A DNA stretch of 64,000 nt from Flavobacteriaceae bacterium (GCA_018646605.1 JABGUL010000034.1:1-64000), one strand, 5' to 3'; counted from the first letter of the stretch, positions 16,265 to 24,888 are shown. Translations and numbers: made by a program. Notes: generated by a model from the letters alone, not told the origin.

Positions 16265-16993
16265 ATGAAAAAATATTTCATCCTTTTATTTTCCATATCC
16301 ATAGGAATAGTGACGAGTTGTCAAAATCAAAAAGCAACAACAAAACCTCAAAAATCTGTTGAAGTTAAAGTGGAAAAAAACGATTCAGTATCAAAGGCTA
16401 AAGTAACCATCACCAGCAACGTTAACGGTAAAGTTTCTGAAGAGGTTCAAATGTTTGAGGGAACACATGAGGAAGTGATGTCTAAAGTCCATCTAATCAC
16501 TCAAGATTCTGAGGGAATTGAAGACGTTGAAAGAAAAATGGTTAAAAAAATTCGCTTTATGCTCAACCCTAAAAGCGGAAGTCAGACCACTGGTACAGTC
16601 ACATTTACAGAAGAAAATGGAAATGTACTTTTTGAAGCTAGTTTATCCGGACTAAGTGAAGGTACGCACGCGATACATATCCATGAAAAGGCAGACTGTT
16701 CATCTGAGGACGGCAAATCAACTGGAGGACATTGGAATCCTACCTTTGAAAATCACGGTTCATGGGGTGCAGAAACAGGCTACCATAGAGGCGATATTGG
16801 AAATTTTCAAGCAAATAAAGAAGGCAATGGAACTGTTCAGTTTTCAACAGACCAATGGTGTCTTGGATGTGATGACGACACAAAAAACATTGTTGGAAAA
16901 GCTATTATTGTGCATCAAGGAGAAGATGATTTGGTTTCGCAGCCCTCTGGTGCAGCAGGTGCTAGAATAAGCTGTGCGGGAATTATTGAATAA
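16265..16993 (+). CDS. sodC: Cu/Zn superoxide dismutase, lipoprotein form
   Basis: SodC converts superoxide to hydrogen peroxide outside the cytoplasm. The 242-aa product starts with a lipoprotein signal (cysteine at 19 in IVTSC), followed by an extended N-terminal region of about 80 residues that most SodC proteins lack. The enzyme domain has HAIHIHEKADC (copper histidines), GGHWNP, HGSWGAE, YHRGDIGNF (zinc site), IIVHQGEDDL and the closing GAAGARISCAGII with the active-site arginine and disulfide cysteine. All expected metal ligands are present. It stands alone between divergent and convergent neighbours. Confidence 0.95.
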   Translation: MKKYFILLFSISIGIVTSCQNQKATTKPQKSVEVKVEKNDSVSKAKVTITSNVNGKVSEEVQMFEGTHEEVMSKVHLITQDSEGIEDVERKMVKKIRFMLNPKSGSQTTGTVTFTEENGNVLFEASLSGLSEGTHAIHIHEKADCSSEDGKSTGGHWNPTFENHGSWGAETGYHRGDIGNFQANKEGNGTVQFSTDQWCLGCDDDTKNIVGKAIIVHQGEDDLVSQPSGAAGARISCAGIIE

Positions 16994-17791
16994 TTAAAAT
17001 TCCCATTGACGGGTAACATCAAGCTTTCTTTTTGCTTCGAGTTCTTCTTGTGAAATAACCTTTAAAAAAGAAGGGTGTTGCTCAATAGCATATTCGATTT
17101 TTTCAATTATATCTTCGATACTTTCGTTGTCATAATCAATGTCTAGTGGCTTTTTGATTATCATAGACTGGAGGATTCCACGCTTTTTTATCATTAAGCC
17201 TTTTTTATCAAAAGACCTCCTAAAGCCGTCTATTACAATAGGGATAACAATTGGTTTGTATTTCTTAATAATGTGAACTGTTCCTTTTCTTACAGGTCCA
17301 AAAGGCTTAGTTGTACCTTGCGGAAACGTGATAACCCAACCGTCATCAAGTGCCATACCGATATTCGTAATATCACTAAATTTGACTTGACGTTTAATAT
17401 CCTTGCCTCCTTCTCTCCATGTTCGCTCGATAGACACCGAACCTGCATAAGCCAATACACGAGGTAATAATCCTGCTTTCATCGTTTCTTTAGCAGCCAC
17501 ATAATAGATATTTAATTTTGGTGACCACAGATACCCTACATTTTTAATGCTATCTATGCGTCCGCTCAAGCTTGCGTTAAACACATGAAACATAGCAACA
17601 ACATCAGCAAAATAAGTTTGGTGATTAGAAATAAAAAGTACGTTTTTATCAGGTAAATTCTTTATGATTTCAGAACCTTCAATTTCGAGCTGGTTGAAAC
17701 CGCGATAGCGGCGATGCGTCATAAACCCCATGTAACGGATTAACCATTTCTTTAAAATTAAGTAATGACCAAATGGATTTTTTTTGAACAT
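16994..17791 (-). CDS. 1-acyl-sn-glycerol-3-phosphate acyltransferase (PlsC family)
   Basis: This phospholipid acyltransferase has 265 residues. Motif I is SNHQTYFADVV, with H57 and D63 five residues apart instead of the usual four (NHxxxxD). Motif III is FPQGTTKPFGPVRKGT, where Q replaces the usual glutamate of FPEG. PIVIPIVIDGFRR is motif IV. These differences suggest a lineage-specific branch of the family, not loss of function. The stop codon adjoins the end of sodC, which is convergent. Confidence 0.85.
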   Translation of the reverse strand: MFKKNPFGHYLILKKWLIRYMGFMTHRRYRGFNQLEIEGSEIIKNLPDKNVLFISNHQTYFADVVAMFHVFNASLSGRIDSIKNVGYLWSPKLNIYYVAAKETMKAGLLPRVLAYAGSVSIERTWREGGKDIKRQVKFSDITNIGMALDDGWVITFPQGTTKPFGPVRKGTVHIIKKYKPIVIPIVIDGFRRSFDKKGLMIKKRGILQSMIIKKPLDIDYDNESIEDIIEKIEYAIEQHPSFLKVISQEELEAKRKLDVTRQWEF

Positions 17792-17822
17792 ATAGGGTTT
17801 TATAATCTGGCTAAAGATAGAA

Positions 17823-18464
17823 TTAAATCAAAGCACAGTGTTCCAAAAAAAATTTAAATTCTGATAAAATCATCGCGGTGGCACCCCATATCGTATGCTC
17901 TTCATAGATATAGCTAGGAACTGTTGTTCCTTTAAAGACCCCCTCATATAGAAGGCTTTGTTTAACTTTTAACTGAATAAGTTCACTCAATGGTATTTCT
18001 ATATGTTGCGCTACTTCACGAGGGTCAGGAGCGAAAACTGGACTACTGGGGTCAACAACAACGAAAGGACTCACTAAAAAATTACTTGGTGGAATATAAA
18101 TAGGAGATAAATTCAAAAGCGGTTTTGACCCTAAAAGAGAAACCCCTAATTCTTCTTTGCATTCTCTCAAAGCGGTATGCCAAAGACTCTTATCTACAGC
18201 CTCAGGTTTTCCTCCGGGTAAGCTTATTTGACCAGAATGAGGACCTTTATATGTTGTTCGTTTAATTAATGACATATGCATAATTCCATTTTTCGGGTAA
18301 CAGTAAATCAGGACTGCAGCATATTTCGCATTAGGATGTTCCTTGGAAAGGTTTTCCAATTGCTTCTTTCTTTCTTTGGGCATTGTGCGGAGGTGAGCTT
18401 GTTTTCCTGGTAAAGAGAAATCTTTTACATTTGAAACACAATCCATAAAGGTTTTATAATCCAT
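17823..18464 (-). CDS. Nudix hydrolase, CoA pyrophosphatase type
   Basis: The 213-aa protein has the Nudix box in GGKPEAVDKS...ALRECKEELGV (about 83-107), with D in the first acidic position as is usual in CoA-specific members. LISLPGG-like QISLPGGKPE upstream and PIYIPPSNFLVSPFV downstream also fit the CoA-diphosphatase group (NudL-like), which hydrolyses CoA to 3'-phospho-ADP and phosphopantetheine. Its start codon overlaps that of the divergent cyclophilin gene within the tetranucleotide CATG. Confidence 0.87.
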   Translation of the reverse strand: MDYKTFMDCVSNVKDFSLPGKQAHLRTMPKERKKQLENLSKEHPNAKYAAVLIYCYPKNGIMHMSLIKRTTYKGPHSGQISLPGGKPEAVDKSLWHTALRECKEELGVSLLGSKPLLNLSPIYIPPSNFLVSPFVVVDPSSPVFAPDPREVAQHIEIPLSELIQLKVKQSLLYEGVFKGTTVPSYIYEEHTIWGATAMILSEFKFFLEHCALI

Positions 18465-19173
18465 GTCAAAAACAAAAATACTTATATTCTTCTTAATAGG
18501 TCTGTTTACACTAACTCAGTGTACCTCCAAAAAAAACGTAAAACAAAGTGTCAATAAAGCAATAAAAAAAGAAGAAGTTAAAAAAGAACAACTGAAAGAA
18601 GAAATCATCAAAAAAGAGGAGTTTATAGTTTTAAATGATGAAAATGCAATCCCTTTCTTCTTTGAGTACCAAAAAGAAAATCATGAAAACAAAGTGCGTA
18701 TAAGTACTCGCTTTGGAAATATTGACATTAAACTTTATGAAAACACACCCTACCACCGATCTAATTTTATTTATTTAACTAAAAGGGGGTATTTCAATGG
18801 TACGACCTTTCACAGAGTGGTTCCTGAATTCATAATACAGGGTGGAAATTCAGACCGTATGGAGACCTCAAAAAAAAGAGGTGAAATAGGTAAATATCTT
18901 CTTCCTCCTGATACAAGAAAGGGACATAAACATCATCGTGGCGTTATTTCAATGCCCAGTAGCGAAATTGAAAATCCATATAAGCTAGCTTCCCCATATG
19001 AATTCTTTATTGTTCAACAAAGCCCTGGCGCTTATCATCTTGATGGCTCATACACTGTTTTTGGAGAAGTTATCAGTGGAATGGATGTTGTTGACAAGAT
19101 CAACAAACAAAACATTGATGATAGGGAGACCCCGTTAACAAACATATTTATGGAAGTTTCAATTTTAAAATAG
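18463..19173 (+). CDS. Cyclophilin-type peptidyl-prolyl isomerase, lipoprotein
   Basis: The 236-aa product starts MSKTKILIFFLIGLFTLTQC, a lipoprotein signal with the cysteine at 20. A lysine- and glutamate-rich linker (about 25-55) follows, then a cyclophilin domain with TTFHRVVPEFIIQGGNSDRM and YTVFGEVISGMDVVD. It is expected to help fold proteins in the periplasm. The ATG shares two bases with the divergent Nudix ATG, so its promoter must lie inside the Nudix coding sequence. The alternative downstream starts would destroy the signal peptide, which supports this start. Confidence 0.92.
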   Translation: MSKTKILIFFLIGLFTLTQCTSKKNVKQSVNKAIKKEEVKKEQLKEEIIKKEEFIVLNDENAIPFFFEYQKENHENKVRISTRFGNIDIKLYENTPYHRSNFIYLTKRGYFNGTTFHRVVPEFIIQGGNSDRMETSKKRGEIGKYLLPPDTRKGHKHHRGVISMPSSEIENPYKLASPYEFFIVQQSPGAYHLDGSYTVFGEVISGMDVVDKINKQNIDDRETPLTNIFMEVSILK

Positions 19174-19283
19174 ATTTTATCGATACTTTAGTCAAAGAGG
19201 ATGCTTTTTTCGCATAAAATGATGTAAAAATCATTGATTATAAGATTAAATTATTAATTTTGATTTAATAATAAGAATTAATA

Positions 19284-20210
19284 ATGACACTCACTCAACT
19301 CCAATACACAATTGCTGTAGCAGAGGAAGGAAACTTTACCCAAGCTGCTGAAAAATGCTTTGTAACTCAACCTACATTGAGTATGCAAGTTCAAAAACTA
19401 GAAGATGAGCTAGGAATCAAGCTATTCAACAGAAACACCAAGCCTATAACCTTGACAACAATTGGTGAAAAAATAATTGATCAAGCAAAAATGATTCTTA
19501 AGGAAGCAAATCGCATGAAAGATATTGTTTCCACAGAAAAAGGATTTGTTGGCGGTAACTTTAGACTAGGCATCATACCAACAGTAATGCCTACACTACT
19601 TCCGATGTTCCTTAATACATTCATAAAAAAATTTCCTAAAGTAAATTTAAAAATAGAAGAACTCAATACAGCTGCGATTATTGAAGAGCTTAAAAATGGA
19701 AAACTAGATGCAGGGATTGCTGCAACACCATTAGATGATGTTAAAATAATTGAAAAACCGCTTTATTACGAACCTTTTGTTGGCTACATCCCAGAACCTC
19801 ACCCTCTATCAAAACTTAAAACATTAGCCCTATCAGATTTGGAAAAAATGGATGTTTTAGTGTTAGAGGACGGCCATTGCTTCAGAGATCACGTCTTAAA
19901 AATTTGCCAGACACCCAATTTTTCACATACATTCAATTTGAAGAGCGGTAGTTTTGAAACCCTTATTCATCTTGCAAATGACGGACTCGGCATGACACTA
20001 CTACCCTATCTTCAAACACGAAATCTTACCCCCCAAAATGCTAAAAACCTTAGGTCATTTGAAAGTCCTGAACCCGCCAGAGAGATTAGCTTAATATACT
20101 CAAAAAGCCAACTCAAATTACCAATAATAGAATCTTTGAGTGCAACAATAGAAAGCTTAATGCGTGGGGCAATTAAGTTCGATAACATAAAAGTAGTAAC
20201 CCCTAATTAA
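19284..20210 (+). CDS. oxyR: Hydrogen-peroxide sensor and LysR-type regulator OxyR
   Basis: OxyR activates catalase and peroxidase genes after a disulfide forms between two cysteines. The 308-aa protein has an N-terminal LysR helix-turn-helix (AEEGNFTQAAEKCFVTQPTLS) and a periplasmic-binding-like sensor domain. The sensor motif VLEDGHCFRDHVLKICQ places cysteines at 199 and 208, the same numbering as the redox pair of E. coli OxyR. The gene is alone on its strand with an AT-rich upstream region; no target operator is evident in the window. Confidence 0.93.
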   Translation: MTLTQLQYTIAVAEEGNFTQAAEKCFVTQPTLSMQVQKLEDELGIKLFNRNTKPITLTTIGEKIIDQAKMILKEANRMKDIVSTEKGFVGGNFRLGIIPTVMPTLLPMFLNTFIKKFPKVNLKIEELNTAAIIEELKNGKLDAGIAATPLDDVKIIEKPLYYEPFVGYIPEPHPLSKLKTLALSDLEKMDVLVLEDGHCFRDHVLKICQTPNFSHTFNLKSGSFETLIHLANDGLGMTLLPYLQTRNLTPQNAKNLRSFESPEPAREISLIYSKSQLKLPIIESLSATIESLMRGAIKFDNIKVVTPN

Positions 20211-20403
20211 TCGGCGTTTCTTGACTTGAAGGATCTTTTAAGTGATTGTTCTTTTTATAAAAACCAACCAACCATTGTTTCAAGCGATCACAATCTTCGG
20301 GGCTTAAGTATTGGTTTGCCTTGCTTAACTCCTTATTAAATAATTGTCCATCAAAACTTACCTTTCGGAGAATCATTCTATAGTAGTTTAAATTTCTAGA
20401 CAT
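20203..20403 (-). CDS. Small conserved-type hypothetical protein (66 aa)
   Basis: The 66-aa product (start MSRNLNYYRMILRKVSFDGQ) is soluble and helical, with a LSPEDCDRLKQWLVGFYKK segment. It overlaps the 3' end of the convergent oxyR gene by 8 bases. Small proteins of this look recur in Flavobacteriaceae, but I know of no function. The ATG at 20403 is followed upstream by a 17-base palindrome shared with the padR promoter region. Confidence 0.7.
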   Translation of the reverse strand: MSRNLNYYRMILRKVSFDGQLFNKELSKANQYLSPEDCDRLKQWLVGFYKKNNHLKDPSSQETPIN

Positions 20404-20428
20404 CTAATGTAAATTTTATAGCCACAAT

Positions 20429-20445
20429 GTATATTTAAAATATAC
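20429..20445. promoter_or_regulatory. 17-base palindrome between the 66-aa gene and padR
   Basis: GTATATTT-A-AAATATAC is a perfect palindrome with a one-base centre. It lies 26 bases upstream of the minus-strand start at 20403 and about 90 bases upstream of padR. PadR regulators bind AT-rich dyads near their own promoters, so this is a candidate operator. Confidence 0.45.
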
Positions 20446-20479
20446 TTTATAATGTTGTTGAAATGTTAAAATATTACTA

Positions 20480-20524
20480 TGCATAACATAGTTCTATCTT
20501 TTATTTATATATTTGCATAACATT
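20480..20524 (+). promoter_or_regulatory. padR promoter with flanking direct repeats
   Basis: The -7-like TATATTTG is at 20508-20515. TGCATAACAT occurs twice, at about 20480-20489 and 20514-20523, so one copy overlaps the -7 element and the transcription start and the other lies near -35. The layout suits repression of the padR-pspC operon. Confidence 0.5.
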
Positions 20525-20533
20525 ATATTAATT

Positions 20534-20863
20534 ATGAAGATAGAAAATACAACTGCTCAAATGCGTAAAGGAATCTTGGAGTTCTGCATACTGTCTCTTA
20601 TTTCAGGGAAAGATCTTTACACTACTGAGATTTTAGACACCCTTAAAAAAGGAAAGATGTTGGTTGTAGAAGGCACCATATACCCTTTACTTACACGCTT
20701 AAAAAATGCAAATTTATTGCAATACCATTGGGAAGAGTCAACTTCTGGTCCCCCTCGAAAGTATTACTCAATAACTCCTGAGGGCGAAGAGTTTCTCTCA
20801 AAACTGAAAACCGTTTGGAATGAACTAAATGAAGCGGTACAAATTATTACCACACAAAAATAA
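20534..20863 (+). CDS. PadR-family transcriptional regulator
   Basis: The 109-aa protein is a winged-helix regulator: MRKGILEFCILSLISGKDLYTTEIL, then MLVVEGTIYPLLTRLKNANLLQYHW and GPPRKYYSITPEGEEFL, the standard PadR core. I chose the ATG at 20534, because an in-frame ATG at 20513 lies within the TATATTTG promoter element. It is followed after 5 bases by the PspC-domain gene. PadR plus PspC pairs are frequent in Bacteroidetes and suggest control of an envelope stress response. Confidence 0.9.
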   Translation: MKIENTTAQMRKGILEFCILSLISGKDLYTTEILDTLKKGKMLVVEGTIYPLLTRLKNANLLQYHWEESTSGPPRKYYSITPEGEEFLSKLKTVWNELNEAVQIITTQK

Positions 20864-20868
20864 ATCTT

Positions 20869-22530
20869 ATGAATAAGACTATCAACATAAACCTAGCCAG
20901 CACTTTCTTCTACATGGATGAAAATGCATACACAATCTTAAAATCCTACTTAAACGAACTTGAATCAGCATTTAAAAATACGCTAGGCAAAGATGAGATT
21001 TTGCAGGACATAGAAACTCGAATTGCTGAGCTTTTCCAGGAAAGAAAAACAAGTTCTGACTATGTAATTAATGAAACAGATGTAAATGAAATCATTGATA
21101 TTTTAGGACAACCTAAAGATTTCATCTTAGAAGATGAAGATGAAACCACAGACACAGGGGACACTAAATCTGAAAAAAAACTATTTAGAGATCGTGAAGA
21201 TAGATACATTGCAGGTGTTGCCTCCGGTCTGGGACATTACTTCGGCACTGATGCGAGTTGGATCCGACTCATTTGGGTACTTTTTGCGCTATTTTCTGTT
21301 GGGTCTTTATTTCTGATTTATTTGATTTTATGGGCTATTGTTCCCGAAGCAAAAACTACTGCTGAAAAACTCAAAATGAAAGGTGAGCCTGTAAATATTG
21401 ATACTATTCAAAAAAAAATAAAAAAAGAATTTGATGAAGTATCCTCAAAGATTAAAGATGTAGACTATCAAAAAACTACAGCGTCTTTAAAAAAAAAATC
21501 CAAAAGTTTCTTCACTTTTTTAGAGCAACTACTGAAGCAGGTTCCTCAAGTAATAATTAAACTACTGGGTCTTATTTTATCCTTTTTCTCAGGGGTAGGA
21601 ATACTTGGAATTTTCATTGGATCACTCGTTTTTATATTTTTTGGGAGCATACATTGGCCCATTGACTTTCATTTTAACTTTTTTAATTTTTCTGTATTTC
21701 AAAGCATCTATTTTTCAATTGCCTTGTTTTTACTCCTATTAATTCCTTTTCTTTTCACCTTTTCTCTGGGGATGCGCTTAATCAGCTCACAATCAAATGC
21801 TTTTGGAAAAATTAGTAGAATTGTTCTTTTGATAGTATGGATAGCCGCTCTTGTTTTTATTATAATCATGGGGTCACAAGAAATTAAAAATCAGAATATT
21901 ACTGCTACAAAAACAGATACTAAAGAACTGAATATTAAAAAAACAGATACTTTATTTGTGAAATTAAATTCTGAATTTATTCAGGGTGATGACCTAAGCT
22001 GGGAATACAATAGGGCGAATAGATTCAAAATAGCACTTGAAAATTTTAGCGAGAGTAGAAAAAATGCAAAAATAAATCTATACAAGAGCAACAAATCGTT
22101 TTCTTTTATCGAGTTAAAATATTCAGCAAACGGTGCAACACAGGAAAAAGCACAAATAAACGCAACAAACATTGACTATAACTGGAAACTAGATAAAAGT
22201 ATCCTCTACCTAGATCCGTTATGGAAAACGGTAAACTCTACCCCATTCTATAACCAAAAAATAAACATAAATCTAAACATTCAGGAGGGTCAAATAATTT
22301 TTATAAACAATAGATCAAAAGACCTTCTATATTCCATTTTGAGCAATGATCAAGGGTACAGTAAAAGACAAATTACTGGCCATTATTGGAGGATGGGAAC
22401 GGAAAAACTCGAATGTTTAGACTGTTCTAGTAATCAACAACAGTTAAATATCAAATATCAGGATAAATCGGGGGATGAAAAGCTAAACTTAAACGTTGAT
22501 AATCAGGGGGTAACAATAAAAAGAAAATAA
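20869..22530 (+). CDS. PspC-domain membrane protein (553 aa)
   Basis: The N-terminal 95 residues (MNKTININLASTFFYMDENA, then LQDIETRIAELFQERK) resemble the DUF1700-like domain that often precedes PspC. The PspC domain is at about 103-160: KKLFRDREDRYIAGVASGLG, ending in a membrane helix LIYLILWAIVPEA. Two or three further hydrophobic segments lie at about 225-330. The C-terminal 200 residues are predicted to be extracytoplasmic and beta-rich. It is in an operon with the PadR gene and probably responds to envelope stress. Confidence 0.88.
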   Translation: MNKTININLASTFFYMDENAYTILKSYLNELESAFKNTLGKDEILQDIETRIAELFQERKTSSDYVINETDVNEIIDILGQPKDFILEDEDETTDTGDTKSEKKLFRDREDRYIAGVASGLGHYFGTDASWIRLIWVLFALFSVGSLFLIYLILWAIVPEAKTTAEKLKMKGEPVNIDTIQKKIKKEFDEVSSKIKDVDYQKTTASLKKKSKSFFTFLEQLLKQVPQVIIKLLGLILSFFSGVGILGIFIGSLVFIFFGSIHWPIDFHFNFFNFSVFQSIYFSIALFLLLLIPFLFTFSLGMRLISSQSNAFGKISRIVLLIVWIAALVFIIIMGSQEIKNQNITATKTDTKELNIKKTDTLFVKLNSEFIQGDDLSWEYNRANRFKIALENFSESRKNAKINLYKSNKSFSFIELKYSANGATQEKAQINATNIDYNWKLDKSILYLDPLWKTVNSTPFYNQKININLNIQEGQIIFINNRSKDLLYSILSNDQGYSKRQITGHYWRMGTEKLECLDCSSNQQQLNIKYQDKSGDEKLNLNVDNQGVTIKRK

Positions 22531-22554
22531 AGTTGTAAGAAAGCTGGGTTAGGG

Positions 22555-22585
22555 TTTGTAGTATTTTTATTAAATGTTATATTTG
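22555..22585 (+). promoter_or_regulatory. Consensus Bacteroidetes promoter of tRNA-Pro(UGG)
   Basis: TTTG (22555-22558), a 19-base spacer, and TATATTTG (22578-22585) match the -33/-7 consensus at normal spacing. The tRNA starts 12 bases further on. Confidence 0.8.
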
Positions 22586-22596
22586 CGCACACTTTT

Positions 22597-22671
22597 CGGG
22601 GTGTAGCGTAGCCCGGTCATCGCGCCTGCTTTGGGAGCAGGAGGTCGCAGGTTCGAATCCTGCCACCCCGA
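22597..22671 (+). tRNA. tRNA-Pro, anticodon UGG
   Basis: The acceptor strands CGGGGTG and CACCCCG pair fully, with discriminator A at 22671. The anticodon stem CCTGC/GCAGG encloses the loop with TGG, and the T-arm is GCAGG-TTCGAAT-CCTGC. No CCA is encoded, so the CCA-adding enzyme (cca, 60998) must add it. Confidence 0.95.
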
Positions 22672-22696
22672 CTGACAAGCCTATATGGCGAATGAT

Positions 22697-22736
22697 AACC
22701 CTGTAAATTTTAATATTTGCAGGGTTTTCCTTTTTT
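22697..22736 (+). terminator. Terminator after tRNA-Pro(UGG)
   Basis: AACCCTG (22697-22703) pairs with CAGGGTT (22720-22726), with weaker AAAT/ATTT pairing inside, followed by a T-rich run. Confidence 0.75.
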
Positions 22737-22985
22737 TACCACAGGACAGCAGTTAAAACTACCCTCATCTTTTGAAATTCGTTTTAAAAAGTTGCACTCA
22801 AATCAATTGGATTCAAAAAATATTTGTTTAATTTTATTGCTTAATAAATTACAATTTTTTTGGTCATTTAGCTTTTCATATTAAATGATAAAAAAATAAA
22901 TTAGCAAGGTAAAATTTTGGATATCAATATTGTAGAATCTTTAAAATAAGAATTCTGCTACCACTATTACCTATCTAGTTTAATA
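22737..22985. other. AT-rich spacer between the two tRNA-Pro genes
   Basis: I see no coding frame, clear hairpin or repeat here. The last 30 bases must contain the promoter of the second tRNA, but no TAnnTTTG match is obvious. Confidence 0.6.
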
Positions 22986-23254
<269 letters not shown>

Positions 23255-23500
23255 TTAGTTAATAAATAGTCTTGCCCCAACATTAATAAAAGGAACCATT
23301 GAGTATCTATCAAACGATTTTATCAAACCTGAGTTTGAATCATAAATAAAAAGTCTCTCTAATATATTTCTCCTGTAAGTAAGATTTTTAAAAGCAATTT
23401 TTAAATCCATTTTTAAAGATTGATTTAAACGAATCCTTTTGGTTAGGCTTGCATCTAAACGATGAAATGAGGGAAGGAATAGATGTTTATGAAATGTGCA
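23255..23500 (-). pseudogene. Remnant of a TonB-dependent receptor (C-terminal beta-barrel strands)
   Basis: Reading the minus strand from a stop at 23501-23503 to the stop at 23255-23257 gives 81 codons with no start. The frame contains PSFHRLDASLTKRI, KMDLKIAFKNLTYRRNI, LERLFIYDSNSGLI, and the end FINVGARLFIN. HRLD plus K-NL-RRN and a final aromatic-rich strand are the typical last strands of TonB-dependent receptors in Bacteroidetes. Upstream of the stop the frame is lost, and no plug domain is present. It is therefore a fragment left by deletion or decay beside the tRNA genes. Confidence 0.65.
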
Positions 23501-23503
23501 CTA

Positions 23504-23766
23504 AAATAAAACTATATAAAACTGAACATTTTGGTATGAAAGAGCCTGATAATGAATTTGAAAAAGAATCCTTCTTTTCTAAAAAAAGAAATGTAATATA
23601 AATAATTTAATTGATTCGACAAGAGATTTATCAGATTAAACAATAATGCTTCAGCGGATTTATAAGGTGTGCGAAATTTATTTTCTTATTTGAAAAATCA
23701 AATACATTTTTTATCACTTTAATTACTCTCTTTTGTACATTTGGTTTTCACATAATTCGTAAACAA
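23504..23766. other. Spacer between the receptor remnant and the sugar dehydrogenase gene
   Basis: I see no convincing gene. A short plus-strand frame ends at 23600 but looks antisense to the remnant. The region must hold the promoter of the downstream operon. CATTTGGTTTTCACATAATTCG at about 23738-23760 is the nearest candidate and is weak. Confidence 0.4.
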
Positions 23767-24888
23767 ATGAAAAGTTACTTATCCTTAATTGCCTTTAGCT
23801 TTTTTTTAGCTAGTGGTTGTGCTCAAGAGAATACTCCAGCAATAGAAACTCCTACAGTAGTAAATTATACATATGAAACCCTTGTAGGTGACATCAACAT
23901 CCCTTGGGGAATGGCTTTTATTGGTGAAAATGAATTATTAGTTACTGAGATCTCTGGAACTCTATATCATGTTTTAAATGGTGTAAAAACTTCTATAGAA
24001 GGCTTACCTGAGATTTACACAAGAGGTCAAGGTGGGCTTCTGGATGTTGCTTTACATCCTGATTTTAAAAATAATAACATTATTTATATGACTCTTGCAG
24101 CAACGCTGGAAGGAGATGAAGGTGGAAATACCGCTTTGTATCAAGCTAAGCTTGTTGCCCATCAGTTGGAAGATGTTAAGTTGCTATACAAAGCAACTCC
24201 AAACACTAAAAAAGGACAACACTTTGGTTCACGTATTGCCTTTGACAGTGATGGTCATGTATATTTTTCAGTGGGAGATCGTGGAAATAGAGATGAAAAC
24301 CCCCAAGATATAACACGAGATGGAGGTAAAATTTACCGTTTAAATTTAGATGGTAGTATTCCGGAAGACAATCCCTTTGTTTCAAATTCGGAGGCAAAAC
24401 AAGCAGTATTTTCTTATGGCCACAGAAATCCTCAAGGAATGGCAGTACATCCTAAAACGGGTGCAATATGGGTTAATGAACATGGACCTCAGGGAGGAGA
24501 TGAAATTAATGTGATTTCCAAAGGAAAAAACTATGGATGGCCACTTATCACTTATGGAATTAATTATAGCGGCACTCCCATTACGGACAAAACTACAGAC
24601 CCCAATATGGAACAACCACTATATTACTGGGTTCCTTCAATCGGTCCAAGCGGAATGGCTTTTTCCACTTCTGATGTTTATGCGGATTGGAAAGACAACC
24701 TTTTCGTAGGCTCCCTAAAATTTGAATATTTAGAACGTCTTGTTATTGAAGGAGGTGATAAGATCGTAAAACGTGAAAAAGTGTTGGATAAAATTGGTAG
24801 AGTAAGAAATGTAAAAGAAGGACCAGATGGTTTTCTTTATGTTGCTGTTGAAGGAAAAGGTATTTTAAAAGTGGTTCCAAAAGGATGA
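23767..24888 (+). CDS. PQQ-dependent sugar dehydrogenase family lipoprotein
   Basis: The 373-aa protein starts MKSYLSLIAFSFFLASGC, a lipoprotein signal with the cysteine at 18. It is a six-bladed propeller of the soluble aldose (glucose/sorbosone) dehydrogenase family, with GQGGLLDVALHPDF, GGKIYRLNLDGSIPEDNPF, GHRNPQGMAVHP and NEHGPQGGDEIN. The histidine in HGPQGGDE is part of the PQQ site. The cytochrome c gene directly downstream overlaps by 4 bases (ATGA), so electrons from the sugar probably pass to that cytochrome. The sugar substrate is unknown. Confidence 0.9.
   Translation: MKSYLSLIAFSFFLASGCAQENTPAIETPTVVNYTYETLVGDINIPWGMAFIGENELLVTEISGTLYHVLNGVKTSIEGLPEIYTRGQGGLLDVALHPDFKNNNIIYMTLAATLEGDEGGNTALYQAKLVAHQLEDVKLLYKATPNTKKGQHFGSRIAFDSDGHVYFSVGDRGNRDENPQDITRDGGKIYRLNLDGSIPEDNPFVSNSEAKQAVFSYGHRNPQGMAVHPKTGAIWVNEHGPQGGDEINVISKGKNYGWPLITYGINYSGTPITDKTTDPNMEQPLYYWVPSIGPSGMAFSTSDVYADWKDNLFVGSLKFEYLERLVIEGGDKIVKREKVLDKIGRVRNVKEGPDGFLYVAVEGKGILKVVPKG

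Noticed and set aside
23464-23600. Plus-strand frame DEMREGIDVYEMCTKIKLYK as a gene
   Set aside because: It is short, lacks a clear promoter and is largely antisense to the decayed receptor fragment, which has a recognisable family pattern.
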